Source of the DNA: Candidatus Geocrenenecus arthurdayi
GTDB taxonomy: Archaea; Thermoproteota; Nitrososphaeria_A; Caldarchaeales; Wolframiiraptoraceae
Assembly: GCA_023539395.1 (NCBI GenBank)
Contig: JAKCEX010000012.1
Coordinates: forward strand, 1-32,408
Reading direction: 5' to 3'
Length of the DNA: 32,408 bases
The position numbers and the translations under genes were made by a program. The notes under the pieces were generated by a model, which searched no databases, was not told the DNA's origin, and saw only the letters and a program-made list of their open reading frames with translations. Positions within the stretch are counted from its first letter, which is position 1; every line of letters starts with the position of its first letter. This document shows, piece by piece, positions 31,229 through 32,408 of the stretch.

Positions 31229-32408
31229 CTAAGTTATTGATAATAGTGTTAATACTTCTGAATCTTTTCTAATGTTTTCTATCCTGCAGTACTCGTTTGG
31301 TTTATGAGCCATTCTATCTAGTGTAGACCAGACGACTGCTGGTATATTCTTAGCTCTTAGGAAAGCAGCACATGTTCCTCCACCTATCCCGATTATCTTA
31401 GCATCGATATTCCTTGCTAATTTGAGAGCTTTAGATAAATTGTTTACAATAGGAGATTCGGTAGATGTTGGAGGCGGGGACTCCCACTTCATTACTTCTT
31501 CAACATCTATCTTTACACCGTAGATCGATTCGAAGCTTCTGCATGTTTTCTCTATTACATCTAGAACTTCCCTCAGACTATAGCTTGGGATTATCCTAGA
31601 ATCAAAATAAAATACATCTGTTCCAGGCACAGTATTAATATTATCTATGTTCTGTTCTTTCTTTGTAGGTTCAAAGGTTGATGTCGGCGGGGTAAAGATC
31701 GGGTCTATCTTGCTGAATTTTTCATGTAGTATTTGGTCGAGTGTTGATGCTAGGCGGATTCCGATTCTATGAGCATTAATACCTTCATGGGGGAAAGCAG
31801 CATGTGCTTGTATTCCATGTATTGTGAATCTAAGCCATAGAATGTGTTTTTCAGCAACCTCTATCTCAGACCCATCTGGTGCACCATAATCTAAGACTAC
31901 TGCTTCATCTTCTTCCTTGAAGAATCCCTTCTCAACAAGGTATTTTAATCCATATGTGCTTCCAGCTTCTTCATCTGCTGCGAAAACTAAACCTAGATTC
32001 TTCTTCGGCGTTAACTTAAGCTCTCTAATGATCTTCACTGTAAGTAGCATAGATGCAATCGCCTGACCATTATCTTCAGCTCCTCTACCATAGATTCTAC
32101 CATTCTTTATTACTGGCTTAAATGGGTCTGTCTCCCAAAGCTTTACATCACCTTCAGGCACAGTGTCGATATGGGCTACTAACCATAAAGTTCTACTTCT
32201 ATCTTCACCATTAATCAATGCTAGAATATTCGGTCTAACTCCTTCTTCTACTCTACTATCTGGAACATCGATCTTCTCAACCTTATCCAGACCATATTTA
32301 GCTAAGATATTCAAGATCTTCTCAGCTCTTTTTACTTCACCTAAACCACCACCTAAAGGATTTACAGCAGGAATCTCTAAGATTTCAATAAAAGACTTCA
32401 AGACTTCA
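31229..32408 (-). CDS. M20-family metallopeptidase/deacylase, 5' end outside the window
   Basis: At least 392 residues visible, ending at TAG 31229-31231. A TTG at 32401 is possible as a start, but the frame stays open to the window edge with fitting residues (EVLKSFIEI), so the gene is treated as 5' partial. Residue numbers count from the TTG. The two-metal site is intact: HIDT with H77 and D79, GRGAEDNGQ with D110, ADEEAGS with E144/E145, and a C-terminal His in DRMAHKPNE. The lid/dimerisation domain lies at about 185-300. The family includes ArgE, DapE, LysK and dipeptidases. Substrate cannot be assigned from these motifs, and no amino acid synthesis genes are beside it. Confidence 0.88.
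   Translation of the reverse strand, partial: EVLKSFIEILEIPAVNPLGGGLGEVKRAEKILNILAKYGLDKVEKIDVPDSRVEEGVRPNILALINGEDRSRTLWLVAHIDTVPEGDVKLWETDPFKPVIKNGRIYGRGAEDNGQAIASMLLTVKIIRELKLTPKKNLGLVFAADEEAGSTYGLKYLVEKGFFKEEDEAVVLDYGAPDGSEIEVAEKHILWLRFTIHGIQAHAAFPHEGINAHRIGIRLASTLDQILHEKFSKIDPIFTPPTSTFEPTKKEQNIDNINTVPGTDVFYFDSRIIPSYSLREVLDVIEKTCRSFESIYGVKIDVEEVMKWESPPPTSTESPIVNNLSKALKLARNIDAKIIGIGGGTCAAFLRAKNIPAVVWSTLDRMAHKPNEYCRIENIRKDSEVLTLLSIT

Noticed and set aside
1-32408. tRNA, rRNA, CRISPR arrays, replication origin
   Set aside because: No T-loop-like GTTCRAAT with cloverleaf context, no rRNA-like block, no regularly spaced repeats and no cluster of origin-type repeats were seen by eye. An intron-split tRNA could be missed without tRNAscan-SE.

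Overview
The window is a gene-dense, low-GC stretch of an archaeal chromosome, most likely a thermophilic member of the Thermoproteota (Crenarchaeota/TACK). The evidence is the archaeal ribosomal protein set (L32e, L19e, L34e, L14e, archaeal S14, S8 and S5), Cbf5, SecY with a DUF106 (EMC3-like) protein, the archaeal resolvase Hjc, a crenarchaeal-type OB-fold SSB, class I LysRS, DtdA and a ThiN-domain regulator. Genes use AGA/AGG arginine codons. Many start with TTG, and many have a TATA-like box about 26 bp before a leaderless or nearly leaderless start. I cannot name the genus.

Positions 1-5830 hold a partial coiled-coil gene, a membrane-anchored winged-helix protein, and a DNA-handling neighbourhood. 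In that neighbourhood hjc meets, tail to tail, a minus-strand series of ssb, a long coiled-coil/zinc-ribbon protein and a small winged-helix-like protein. A multi-span membrane protein follows. The coiled-coil/winged-helix pair beside hjc and ssb is the best candidate here for an undescribed system.

Positions 5830-7091 are a decaying pocket: an aspartyl-protease-like gene with a frameshift, then shredded remains of a DDE transposase. Positions 7092-10514 carry lysS and a predicted methyltransferase on the minus strand, divergent from dtdA across a 58-bp spacer where both promoters appear to use the same AT-rich element.

Positions 10584-17553 form a tungsten/molybdenum cofactor region: a small HTH regulator, a MoaD/ThiS-like protein and a MoeB-like E1 enzyme on the plus strand, facing an aldehyde:ferredoxin oxidoreductase and two MoeA proteins (one fused to a periplasmic-binding-protein-like domain) on the minus strand. 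Sulfur-carrier activation and metal insertion are thus encoded next to an enzyme that needs the cofactor.

Positions 17656-21225 hold a THUMP protein, a possible micro-ORF ahead of a zincin-like protein, a ThiR-like regulator, and a striking single-gene fusion of a MerT-like membrane domain, an HMA metal-binding domain and a TlpA-like thioredoxin domain.

Positions 21536-30680 are the distal part of the archaeal spc-type ribosomal cluster (rps14 to secY), then DUF106, rpl34e, an inverted cmk, rpl14e and cbf5. rpl5 is absent upstream of rps14, adk is absent after secY, and cmk is flipped. The cluster is broken into several promoter-separated units. The end holds a hemerythrin-like pseudogene with two lesions but a well-preserved promoter, and a partial M20 peptidase. 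I found no rRNA, tRNA or CRISPR array.
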